In this document: positions 1 through 6,444 of the stretch, piece after piece
Numbering within the stretch: position 1 is the stretch's first letter
Layout: every line of letters begins with the position of its first letter
Assembly: GCF_902491705.1 (NCBI RefSeq)
Contig: NZ_CABUIW010000070.1
Location: 1 to 9,326 of the forward strand
Source of the DNA: an uncultured Lactobacillus sp.
Lineage (GTDB): Bacteria; Bacillota; Bacilli; Lactobacillales; Lactobacillaceae
Reading direction: 5' to 3'
Length of the DNA stretch: 9,326 nucleotides
The notes under the pieces: model-generated
What the model saw: only the letters and a program-made list of their open reading frames with translations
Database searches by the model: none
Told to the model about the DNA's origin: nothing
Program-made: the position numbers and the translations under genes

Positions 1-6
1 ATTTTT

Positions 7-12
7 CACCTC
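7..12 (-). promoter_or_regulatory. Possible ribosome binding site of a gene beyond the left edge
   Basis: Read on the minus strand, GAGGTG is followed by AAAAAT, which runs off the window. If the next base outside is G, an ATG would start at position 2, six bases after GAGG. This suggests another minus-strand gene downstream of smpB. No coding sequence of that gene is visible, so the call rests on motif and spacing only. Confidence 0.3.
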
Positions 13-30
13 TTTTTTGTCTAAAATTTT

Positions 31-46
31 TTCAAAAAAGTTTGAA
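31..46. repeat. Short perfect palindrome TTCAAA-N4-TTTGAA
   Basis: The gene-free 1-61 segment is very AT-rich and contains a 6-base inverted repeat with a 4-base spacer. It lies between the smpB terminator and the possible ribosome binding site at the left edge. That is where an operator or a weak 5' leader hairpin would sit. No clear -35/-10 pair is seen on either strand here. In such AT-rich DNA the palindrome may be chance. Confidence 0.3.
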
Positions 47-61
47 TTTCTTTTTTAAAAC

Positions 62-94
62 AAAAAAAAATTCACGATCATTTTGATCGTGAAT
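62..94 (-). terminator. Intrinsic terminator after smpB
   Basis: On the minus strand an 11-base-pair perfect stem (ATTCACGATCA pairing with TGATCGTGAAT, positions 84-94 and 70-80) has a 3-base AAA loop. It runs directly into a tract of about nine U residues (62-70). It begins five bases after the smpB stop codon, so it closes the rnr-smpB transcription unit. On the plus strand the run after the stem is A and T mixed, with no gene converging on it. Confidence 0.93.
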
Positions 95-98
95 CCTT

Positions 99-557
99 TT
101 AGATACCATATTTGCGACGAATTTCGCGTTTTTGGTCTCTTTCTTTAATTGTTTGGCGCTTGTCATATTCCTTTTTACCTTGACCTACGCCAATTAAAAC
201 TTTGGCAAAACCGTGCTTTAAATAAACCTTTAACGGAATAATGGCAATACCACGTTCTGCTTGAGCTTTAGCTAACCGATTAATTTCCTTTTTATGCAAA
301 AGAAGTCGGCGGCTTCTAAGCGGTTCATGATTATAGCGATTGCCTTGCTTATATTCACTAATATGCACGTTCTCTAAAAAAGCCGAGCCATTGATAATCT
401 GGACATAGCCGTCACGTAAGTTAATGCGTCTAGCACGTACAGATTTAATTTCTGTCCCAGTTAAAGCAATACCAGCTTCAAAAGTCTCTTTAATGAAATA
501 ATCATGGCGCGCTTTTTTATTTTGCGCAATTAGATTTTCATCTTTTTCTTTTTTCAT
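99..557 (-). CDS. smpB: SsrA-binding protein SmpB (tmRNA partner)
   Basis: SmpB binds tmRNA (SsrA) and carries it into the empty A site of stalled ribosomes, starting trans-translation in the cytoplasm. The 152-residue product has the family's usual length. The N-terminal signature reads NKKARHDYFIKETFEAG with TGTEIKSVR after it. The basic C-terminal tail contains KKEYDKRQTIKERD, the part known in the family to enter the mRNA channel and form a helix. A GTG three codons upstream keeps the frame open, but it overlaps the Shine-Dalgarno AAGGAG. The ATG at 557, eight bases after AAGGAG, is therefore the start. The gene begins 12 bases after the rnr stop codon and shares its transcript, which fits the joint role of SmpB-tmRNA and RNase R in clearing stalled ribosomes. 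A strong terminator follows. No ssrA gene is visible in the remaining bases. Confidence 0.97.
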   Translation of the reverse strand: MKKEKDENLIAQNKKARHDYFIKETFEAGIALTGTEIKSVRARRINLRDGYVQIINGSAFLENVHISEYKQGNRYNHEPLRSRRLLLHKKEINRLAKAQAERGIAIIPLKVYLKHGFAKVLIGVGQGKKEYDKRQTIKERDQKREIRRKYGI

Positions 558-565
558 TAAGGTCA

Positions 566-571
566 CTCCTT
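566..571 (-). promoter_or_regulatory. Ribosome binding site of smpB overlapping the rnr stop codon
   Basis: AAGGAG on the minus strand shares bases with the rnr stop codon (TAAGGAG reads through both) and lies eight bases before the smpB ATG at 557. A ribosome finishing rnr therefore covers the smpB initiation site, which suggests translational coupling. The motif also rules out the in-frame GTG at 566-564, whose first base is the last G of the motif. Confidence 0.85.
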
Positions 572-2909
572 AATGCTTAAAACTTCTTTGATTTTTTCTA
601 TTTCCGCGATTATGACTTCTATGATCCCCACGATTATTATAGTTTCCACCACCGCGATGACCATGATTATTGTGGAAGCCTCTATTGCCGCGGCGACGAT
701 TATTCATCCCTCTATCATTGTGCTTTCTCTTAGGTGCATTAGGATCATAAACTTCAAAGTCCAATTGATGCTGTTCAACATTAGCATTAATAAGGGTAAC
801 CTTGATTGGCATCCCTATCTTGTATTGTTTATGTGTTCCGCGTCCAGTTAAAGTTAGAGATTTCTCGTTAAAGCTGTAGAAGTCATCTGTTAAGTTAGAA
901 ATGTGCACTAACCCTTCAACAGTGTTAGGCAATTGGATGAACATACCAAAACTAGTAACTGAAGATACTACGGCATCGAAGTGTTCACCTACTTGATCTG
1001 CCATGTATTCAGTCATCTTCAGATCATTTACTTCACGTTCAGTATCAATTGAGCGTCTTTCTTGAGTAGAAGTTTGTTCAGCAACATCTGGCAAATAACT
1101 AGCAAAGTGCTTTTGAATTTCTTCGCCTGTACCCTTGTCTTGATATGCATGAATCATTCTGTGTACCATCAAGTCAGAGTATCTTCTAATTGGAGAAGTA
1201 AAGTGAGTGTAGTATTTTGCAGCAAGGCCAAAGTGTCCTAAAGCTTCTTCAGAATATCTAGCTTGCTTCAAGCTGCGCAACATCATCATTTGAACAACAG
1301 CTTCTTCAGGTGTACCAGTTGTCTTAGATACTACTTTTTGCAAATCTAATGGCTTAACATTATCTGGATCAGCATGAATGTTTAAACCAAATGCACTACA
1401 GAATTCAAAGAAGTTCTTAATTCTTTCAGAATCTGGAGTTTCGTGAACACGGTATAAGAATGGTACATGCTTTTTAAAGAAATCTTCTGCTACAGTTTCG
1501 TTAGCCATTAACATAAATGATTCGATCATCTTTTCAGCTGTACCACGTTCATGAAGAACAATGTCAGTTGGCTTTCCTTGATCATCAACGATAATTTTTG
1601 CTTCTGGCTCTTCAAAGTCAATAGCACCACGTTTATGACGTTGCTTGTATAAAATAGCATGCAAATCAGCCATTTCTTCAAGCATTGGGCGCAATTTTAC
1701 ATACTTGTCTTCCAAGCCATCCATTTCGCCCTTTAAAGTCTTGTTAACCTTGTTATAGGTCATACGTCCATGTGAGCGCATTACAGCAGGATAAATCTTG
1801 TAGCCTACTCTCTTACCTTCAGGCGTAATTTCCATATCACAGGATAAAACAAGACGTTCTACGCCTTCATTTAATGAACAGATACCATTTGAAAGTCTAA
1901 ATGGCAACATTGGAATAACTCGGTCAACCAAGTAAGTACTGTTACCGCGAGCAAAAGCTTCTTCATTCAAAGGTGTATTTTCGGTTACATAGTGTGATAC
2001 ATCTGCAATATGTACACCTAGGTGGTAGTTGCCGTTAGGGAGTTTCCATAAAACTACAGCATCGTCGAAGTCTTTAGAGTCATCCCCGTCAATAGTTACA
2101 GCAGGTTGATCAGTAATATCTACTCTGCCCTCTTTCTCTTCATCAGTAACATGATCTGGAATAGCGTTTGCTTGTGCCATTGCATCTTCAGGCCAATCAG
2201 TTCTAACATCATGTGCTGAAACGATTGACATAATATCAACGCCGGGATCATTTTTATTACCAATGATCTTGATAACAGAACCTGTCATAGATTCTGGGTT
2301 ATCTTTATCAGGATAATCCTTAATAGTGACTTTAACCATGTCACCCATTTGCGGAATTAAACCATTTTCAGATAAGTAAACACGGTACTTATGTAATTTC
2401 TTATTGTTGCTTAAAGCATAACCGATAAAATGACTAATTTTTCTTTGTTCATCAGTCAATGAGTGGAATTCACCAACTAAAGTTTCAAGACCACGTTCAA
2501 GAATTTCTTCAATTTGTCCTTCTGGTCCCTTACCATTCCATGGGTTGCCACCTGCTGTGATCTTAACCTTTACGCGGTCACCATCAACAGCATACTTTGT
2601 GTAATCAGCTGCAATAAAGACATCGTCGGCTTCTTCATCATCAAGCTTTACAAAGCCAAAGCCTTTATCGTTAGCTCTAAAACTTCCTTCAACGATGGTA
2701 TTTTCTTGAGCTAACTGATATTGTCCTTTACCATCTGTAATAATCTTTTTTTCATGCTCTAAAAAAGAGAGAGCTTTAATTAATTCAGTAAAATTACCTA
2801 ATCTATCACGACGTGCTTCTCGTTCAATTTGATCTACACGAAATTGTTTTTGTGGATTATGGCGAAAAATTTCTAAAACACCGGCCAAAATTTTTTCGTT
2901 TTGTGCCAT
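570..2909 (-). CDS. rnr: Ribonuclease R (3'-5' exoribonuclease, RNB family)
   Basis: RNase R is a processive hydrolytic 3'-5' exoribonuclease that degrades structured RNA, rRNA fragments and mRNAs released by trans-translation. The 779-residue protein has the full RNase II/R architecture: an N-terminal winged-helix region (about 5-65), a cold-shock domain (about 72-120, GFGFV) and a second OB-fold region to about 220. The RNB catalytic domain (about 260-590) carries DGDDSKDFDDA at 274-284, with Asp274, Asp280, Asp282 and Asp283 matching the metal-binding aspartates of E. coli RNase R, and TSPIRRYSDL at 571-580. An S1 domain follows (about 637-722, SFGMFIQL and EGLVHISNL). The last 57 residues form a low-complexity tail rich in Arg, Gly, Asn and His. 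The start is ATG with GGAG nine bases upstream. The gene lies behind the secG terminator and is coupled to smpB. Confidence 0.97.
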   Translation of the reverse strand: MAQNEKILAGVLEIFRHNPQKQFRVDQIEREARRDRLGNFTELIKALSFLEHEKKIITDGKGQYQLAQENTIVEGSFRANDKGFGFVKLDDEEADDVFIAADYTKYAVDGDRVKVKITAGGNPWNGKGPEGQIEEILERGLETLVGEFHSLTDEQRKISHFIGYALSNNKKLHKYRVYLSENGLIPQMGDMVKVTIKDYPDKDNPESMTGSVIKIIGNKNDPGVDIMSIVSAHDVRTDWPEDAMAQANAIPDHVTDEEKEGRVDITDQPAVTIDGDDSKDFDDAVVLWKLPNGNYHLGVHIADVSHYVTENTPLNEEAFARGNSTYLVDRVIPMLPFRLSNGICSLNEGVERLVLSCDMEITPEGKRVGYKIYPAVMRSHGRMTYNKVNKTLKGEMDGLEDKYVKLRPMLEEMADLHAILYKQRHKRGAIDFEEPEAKIIVDDQGKPTDIVLHERGTAEKMIESFMLMANETVAEDFFKKHVPFLYRVHETPDSERIKNFFEFCSAFGLNIHADPDNVKPLDLQKVVSKTTGTPEEAVVQMMMLRSLKQARYSEEALGHFGLAAKYYTHFTSPIRRYSDLMVHRMIHAYQDKGTGEEIQKHFASYLPDVAEQTSTQERRSIDTEREVNDLKMTEYMADQVGEHFDAVVSSVTSFGMFIQLPNTVEGLVHISNLTDDFYSFNEKSLTLTGRGTHKQYKIGMPIKVTLINANVEQHQLDFEVYDPNAPKRKHNDRGMNNRRRGNRGFHNNHGHRGGGNYNNRGDHRSHNRGNRKNQRSFKH

Positions 2910-2918
2910 GTAATTAAT

Positions 2919-2922
2919 CTCC
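2919..2922 (-). promoter_or_regulatory. Ribosome binding site of rnr
   Basis: GGAG on the minus strand lies nine bases before the rnr ATG at 2909, within GATCGGAG (2919-2926). This octamer can also pair, with one bulged C, to the 5' arm of the terminator just upstream (2967-2977), which would mask the site. That second role is inference. Confidence 0.7.
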
Positions 2923-2943
2923 GATCTTTATTTAATTTAATAT

Positions 2944-2977
2944 AAAAAAAGCCTCCCCATCATATTTGATCGGGAGG
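2944..2977 (-). terminator. Intrinsic terminator between secG and rnr
   Basis: On the minus strand CCTCCCGATCA (2977-2967) pairs with TGATGGGGAGG (2962-2952) around an AATA loop, with a single G-G opposition in an 11-position stem. A C and seven U residues follow. It starts nine bases after the secG stop codon. No good sigma-A promoter is visible between it and rnr, so rnr may depend on partial readthrough or on a weak promoter not recognisable by eye. Confidence 0.88.
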
Positions 2978-2985
2978 TACAAAAT

Positions 2986-3219
2986 TTATTTTGAAGACAT
3001 GTAAGCTAGAATAATAGCAAAGACGAAAAAGAATACCAATAAAACTGAGGTTACTTTTTCCATAAATGCTTCAAAACCACGTTTTTTGGTTTGACCACTA
3101 AAAACGGCTCCGCCAGATAAGGCGTTTAATGCATCTTGTTGTTTTTGTGGCTGCATCATTGTTGCAATAACGATTAAGATTGAAACAATGATTAGTAGCG
3201 TCATAACTAAATTATACAA
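2986..3219 (-). CDS. secG: Preprotein translocase subunit SecG (TTG start)
   Basis: SecG is the small accessory subunit of the SecYEG membrane channel and assists SecA-driven protein export. The 77-residue product has the two expected hydrophobic segments, about residues 4-21 (LVMTLLIIVSILIVIATM) and 54-73 (TSVLLVFFFVFAIILAYM). Between them is the family's conserved cytoplasmic loop, with LSGGAVFSG and TKKRGFEAFMEKVT. An in-frame start further upstream (3267) would give 93 residues, but it falls inside the promoter and has no ribosome binding site. TTG at 3219 follows GGAGG by seven bases and gives the usual SecG N-terminus (M-YNLVMTLL), so I chose it. The gene has its own promoter at 3258-3266 and a terminator after it. 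In Bacillus secG is followed by an esterase gene, then rnr and smpB; here the esterase is missing. Confidence 0.93.
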   Translation of the reverse strand: MYNLVMTLLIIVSILIVIATMMQPQKQQDALNALSGGAVFSGQTKKRGFEAFMEKVTSVLLVFFFVFAIILAYMSSK

Positions 3220-3226
3220 TGCGCTG

Positions 3227-3231
3227 CCTCC
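3227..3231 (-). promoter_or_regulatory. Ribosome binding site that fixes the secG TTG start
   Basis: GGAGG on the minus strand sits seven bases before TTG at 3219. The next ATG in frame is five codons further in (3204-3202), too far from this site, and starting there would shorten the first membrane segment. The site therefore supports TTG initiation. Confidence 0.85.
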
Positions 3232-3257
3232 AATACACACATACGATTTACTAATCA

Positions 3258-3266
3258 ATTTTACCA
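3258..3266 (-). promoter_or_regulatory. Promoter of secG (extended -10)
   Basis: The minus strand reads TGGTAAAAT, an extended -10 element (TGN plus TAAAAT, five of six consensus bases). A weak -35 match, CTGCAA, lies 17 bases upstream. Transcription would start near 3251, giving a leader of about 30 bases with GGAGG before the TTG start. It lies in the 67-base gap after ltaS, where no terminator is seen, so readthrough from ltaS is also possible. Confidence 0.6.
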
Positions 3267-3286
3267 CAAATTGCTACTTTTTGCAG

Positions 3287-5347
3287 TTATTTTTTCAACT
3301 CAGGAGCATCTGTCTTAAAGTCTTTCTGAGTTGTCTTTTTATGATTCTTATACCAAAGAGATGTCTTGCTTGGATCATTAAACAAGCGTTTCAAAGATGG
3401 CTCTTTGTTATAATCATAATCTTTAGGCTGCACCTTAGTAAACCACTTTGGACGATAGAATCGCAATAAATTACCGTTAATTACACGATCTGACAAAGAC
3501 AATTGCGTAGTAACCTGGTTGGAAATTGCAGTAAGCTTAGTCTTCAGTTTCTTATCAGGTTTTATTTCTTCCCCTGTCTTAGTATCGTAGTAATCACTGC
3601 CCACTTTAGAATACTCTGGCGTAATAAAGTCACCATTTCTTTGAGCTACGATTTGAGGAGTATGTTTACTTAACAAATCGTAACCAAATTGAATAGTTCC
3701 TTTATCATTTACGCCAAGCAAATTAAGCAGCGTTGGTAAAACATCAATTTCACCGCCATAAGTATGGTTAATACCACCTTTGAGTCCCTTCATATGGAAC
3801 ATTAATGGCACTCTTTGGAATTGCAAATTGTCAAAATCATTAAATGATTTCTTCTTAAGAAGTTCTGCACTGGCTTTATGGTGGTTACCGGAAATTCCAT
3901 AGTGGTCACCATACAAAACAACTAAAGTATTCTTATCAAGGCCAGTCTTCTTCATCCACCGCATCAATTCACCAATAGCTTGATCAAGATAATGCGCTGT
4001 TTGCACATAACCATCTACGGTTTCATCCCCCGTATTGGTTTTATCAATAGTCTGATTCTTCTTATCAAGATCATATGGATAGTGGTTCGTTACCGTAATC
4101 ATCTTTAAATAAAATGGTTGTGGCAAACGTTCAATATACTTAATTGATTGATCAAAGAAGATTTTATCCTTTAAGCCATAGCCAATGTAATAGCTTGGCT
4201 TATTTTGATAAAAGGAAAGTGGCATAAAGTATTGATAGCCAAATGACTTATATGCGTTATTTCTATTCCAAAATGATCCAGCACCACCGTGCATTACGGC
4301 AGTAGTATAACCTGCTTCTTGGTGCAAGATTGCTGGGGCACTTTCAAAAGTATTAGAAGTACCATAAGTAGACATAGCAGAACCTGATTGTAATCCATAT
4401 AGTGAATTTTCAAGCATCATTTCTGCGTCAGATGTCTTCCCTTGACCTACTTGATTAAAGAAATTATCAAAACTAATAGTGTCTTTTTGATGATAGATCT
4501 TATTCAAGTTAGGCGTTACTTCTTTGCCCTTCCATTTATAACCAATCAAAAATTGCTGGAAACTTTCAAGGTGAATGATTAAGACGTTTTTACCTTTAGC
4601 CACACCAGTATATTCAGGATTGGGTTTAACATAATTAGCCTTCAAGTAGTTTTTAACAGATCGCAAGTCAGAAACATTTGCCTTAGCCATCTGTGCACTA
4701 GTTTGCGCGGTTTTATAACCATCATAAATGGCATATTCATTGATGCCCAAGTATTTAACAATATAGTTATTATCAAAAGTTCTTGTTAAAAGACCTGAAC
4801 GATCTTTTTGAGCCATCAATAAATTGAGTCCCATTAAACTGACTGCCAGCAACTCAATTAAAAGATTTACTTTTAGTCTTAAAGGACGAATATCTATCCT
4901 GATAACCTTGGTAATTAACAATGCAATAACAATAGCAATATCCGCAAAAGCTAAGAAATCACTTGCCAAAGTTATTCCTGCAATACTTTTTCCTAAATTA
5001 TCCGATGTCGAACCTGACGTTTTAATAATTGAAAACGACAGAAAATTCGAGAACTCACGATAATATAGAATATTTGAAAAAAGCCACAGCGTTAATATGA
5101 AATCAATTATCAAGATAATCCAATACGACTTGCGTCCCTTGAAGAATAATCCAATTCCTAAAAGGAGCATCCCTGAAGGAATTGGGTTAATCAAGAGCAA
5201 GAATTGTTGCATCGGACCGACTGCACCTAAATTAAACTTGGTCAAATAGATAAAATACGTTTTCAGCCAAAATAAAACTAAAACAATCGTAAAAAATCCA
5301 AGTTTAGTTTGCGTTAGCCATTTAAAAAAAGACTTGATACGTTCCAT
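3287..5347 (-). CDS. ltaS: Lipoteichoic acid synthase LtaS-type (polyglycerolphosphate polymerase)
   Basis: Enzymes of this family take glycerol phosphate from phosphatidylglycerol and polymerise it on a glycolipid anchor at the outer face of the membrane. The 686-residue protein has about five N-terminal membrane segments (within 15-180) and an extracellular sulfatase-fold domain (about 250-600). Residues that match the S. aureus LtaS site are all present: Glu261 (IIHLES), the nucleophile Thr305 (GQGKTSDAE), His353, Trp360 and Arg362 (GSFWNR), His422 (TVTNHYP), and Asp481-His482 (LYGDHYG). Ala-Lys-Ala near 221-223 in the linker is a possible signal peptidase site, as known for S. aureus LtaS. 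The last ~80 residues are basic. ATG is preceded by GAGGAG at six bases. It follows the glycolipid genes by 71 bases, which strengthens a role in LTA. A primase (LtaP-like) or a paralogue with narrower function cannot be excluded, since some Firmicutes carry several copies. Confidence 0.92.
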   Translation of the reverse strand: MERIKSFFKWLTQTKLGFFTIVLVLFWLKTYFIYLTKFNLGAVGPMQQFLLLINPIPSGMLLLGIGLFFKGRKSYWIILIIDFILTLWLFSNILYYREFSNFLSFSIIKTSGSTSDNLGKSIAGITLASDFLAFADIAIVIALLITKVIRIDIRPLRLKVNLLIELLAVSLMGLNLLMAQKDRSGLLTRTFDNNYIVKYLGINEYAIYDGYKTAQTSAQMAKANVSDLRSVKNYLKANYVKPNPEYTGVAKGKNVLIIHLESFQQFLIGYKWKGKEVTPNLNKIYHQKDTISFDNFFNQVGQGKTSDAEMMLENSLYGLQSGSAMSTYGTSNTFESAPAILHQEAGYTTAVMHGGAGSFWNRNNAYKSFGYQYFMPLSFYQNKPSYYIGYGLKDKIFFDQSIKYIERLPQPFYLKMITVTNHYPYDLDKKNQTIDKTNTGDETVDGYVQTAHYLDQAIGELMRWMKKTGLDKNTLVVLYGDHYGISGNHHKASAELLKKKSFNDFDNLQFQRVPLMFHMKGLKGGINHTYGGEIDVLPTLLNLLGVNDKGTIQFGYDLLSKHTPQIVAQRNGDFITPEYSKVGSDYYDTKTGEEIKPDKKLKTKLTAISNQVTTQLSLSDRVINGNLLRFYRPKWFTKVQPKDYDYNKEPSLKRLFNDPSKTSLWYKNHKKTTQKDFKTDAPELKK

Positions 5348-5369
5348 TGCTCTCTCCTCTCATTACGGT

Positions 5370-5396
5370 ATTTTATCTTACTACGGATTTGAGCAA
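5370..5396 (-). promoter_or_regulatory. Possible promoter of ltaS
   Basis: In the 71-base gap between the membrane protein gene and ltaS, the minus strand carries TTGCTC (5391-5396) and TAAAAT (5370-5375). The spacer is only 15 bases, shorter than the optimum. There is no terminator in the gap, so ltaS can also be transcribed from the lafA promoter. The site would give a separate, weaker start. Confidence 0.35.
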
Positions 5397-5418
5397 GACA
5401 CATTGCTTTTAATAAAAA

Positions 5419-6444
5419 TTAATCACTTTCGGTACTTTTTATTTTTTTAGGCTTAAAAATCCAACCTAAAATTCCCAAAATCATCCCGAAGAAGTATGTA
5501 GCCAAACGCCAAATAAACATTGCTAGTATTAAAGCACCATGCGATGAAACAAATGTAGAAAACAAAGTTTGAAAACTATATTCAGCCCCACCTGAAGCAC
5601 CAGGAATTGGAATAATAGCCATAAACATGATAATCATGATGTTCATCTGGGTAACACTGCTCCATGAACATGGAACATTTAATGCTGTTAATACCATGAA
5701 AGGAATTGAGTAGAAAAGTAGTAATTGCAAAATAGTTAAAACAGATGCAATTATTAGCTTCTTTTTCTCTTTTTTAAGCTTTTGGCTTTCTGCATAGAAA
5801 GTATCAATTTTTTCTAAAGTAGCTGCACGCCACTTTTCTACACGTTCTTTTTTCATGAATTTGCCTAATAAGTCCATCAACCAATTAGTCGCTTTTTTAG
5901 TAAAGCGATAAGCAAACATAATCGCGAGTAAAAAAATGATTGAACTAATATGAATTAGAAAACCGATCGCAATAAAAATAGCTAAACCGGCAAATTTCGT
6001 CATTACTGTATGGAAGCCAAAAATAATTGTAAAAACATAGGCAAAAAAAACGACGATCTGATAAATGATGAATTTCATTAACAAAATAGATGTCGACCGT
6101 CCACCTTCCATGCCCATCTGAATCATCGCTGCTAGTTGTGAAGGCTGGCCTCCAGTTGACATCGGTGTGATTGCATTAAATAGAGCTTGGATAATTGGAA
6201 TTCGTAAAAAAGACCAAGCAGATCTTTTAGGCTCATCTTTTCGATGTGCCAAAGTCGCTAAAATTCCGGCTTCACAAACATAAGATAAAAGCATCAAGCC
6301 AAATACCATTATCAATGCCCAAATATTAAGGCCATGAGCTGCTCCTAATATTTCAGATAATGGCGTAGATTTTAAGTCCGTATAAAGCACAAAGGCACTG
6401 ATTGCCAAAACAATCAGAACACCCCATAAATGTTTTTTATTCAT
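5419..6444 (-). CDS. LafC-like polytopic membrane protein (lysylphosphatidylglycerol synthase TM-region / UPF0104 family)
   Basis: The 341-residue protein is almost wholly hydrophobic, with roughly eight membrane segments (about 6-22, 40-58, 74-92, 118-143, 150-178, 229-253, 265-282, 304-330). A basic, Lys-rich cytoplasmic loop lies near 180-230. Two conserved polar motifs mark the family of the MprF flippase half: TPMSTGGQPSQ at 93-103 and PIPGASGGAE at 279-288. The soluble aminoacyl-transfer domain of MprF is absent, so it should not make Lys-PG. Its ATG overlaps the last base of the lafB stop codon (TAATG) and it has only a poor Shine-Dalgarno, so it is probably translated by coupling. In Listeria a membrane protein gene of this kind, lafC, follows lafA-lafB and influences lipoteichoic acid. 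A role in moving or organising the glycolipid anchor is inference. The family is broad and substrates are mostly unknown. Confidence 0.85.
   Translation of the reverse strand: MNKKHLWGVLIVLAISAFVLYTDLKSTPLSEILGAAHGLNIWALIMVFGLMLLSYVCEAGILATLAHRKDEPKRSAWSFLRIPIIQALFNAITPMSTGGQPSQLAAMIQMGMEGGRSTSILLMKFIIYQIVVFFAYVFTIIFGFHTVMTKFAGLAIFIAIGFLIHISSIIFLLAIMFAYRFTKKATNWLMDLLGKFMKKERVEKWRAATLEKIDTFYAESQKLKKEKKKLIIASVLTILQLLLFYSIPFMVLTALNVPCSWSSVTQMNIMIIMFMAIIPIPGASGGAEYSFQTLFSTFVSSHGALILAMFIWRLATYFFGMILGILGWIFKPKKIKSTESD

Noticed and set aside
564..566. GTG as the smpB start (155 residues)
   Set aside because: It overlaps the Shine-Dalgarno AAGGAG, while the ATG nine bases later has ideal spacing and gives the usual SmpB N-terminus.
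573..851. Plus-strand open frame of 92 codons opposite the 3' end of rnr
   Set aside because: It is the antisense of the low-complexity RNase R tail, has Ile/Thr/Ala-rich composition with no family resemblance, and the minus-strand frame is clearly coding.
3296..3333. 8-base inverted repeat CAACTCAG/CTGAGTTG at the end of ltaS as a terminator
   Set aside because: The loop is 22 bases, the stem lies inside the coding region and on the minus strand it is followed by A residues, not U. On the plus strand it has a T-rich tail, but no gene would need it.
3188..3469. Plus-strand open frame of 93 codons across secG and the end of ltaS
   Set aside because: It runs antisense to two recognised genes, has no good ribosome binding site and no recognisable domain.
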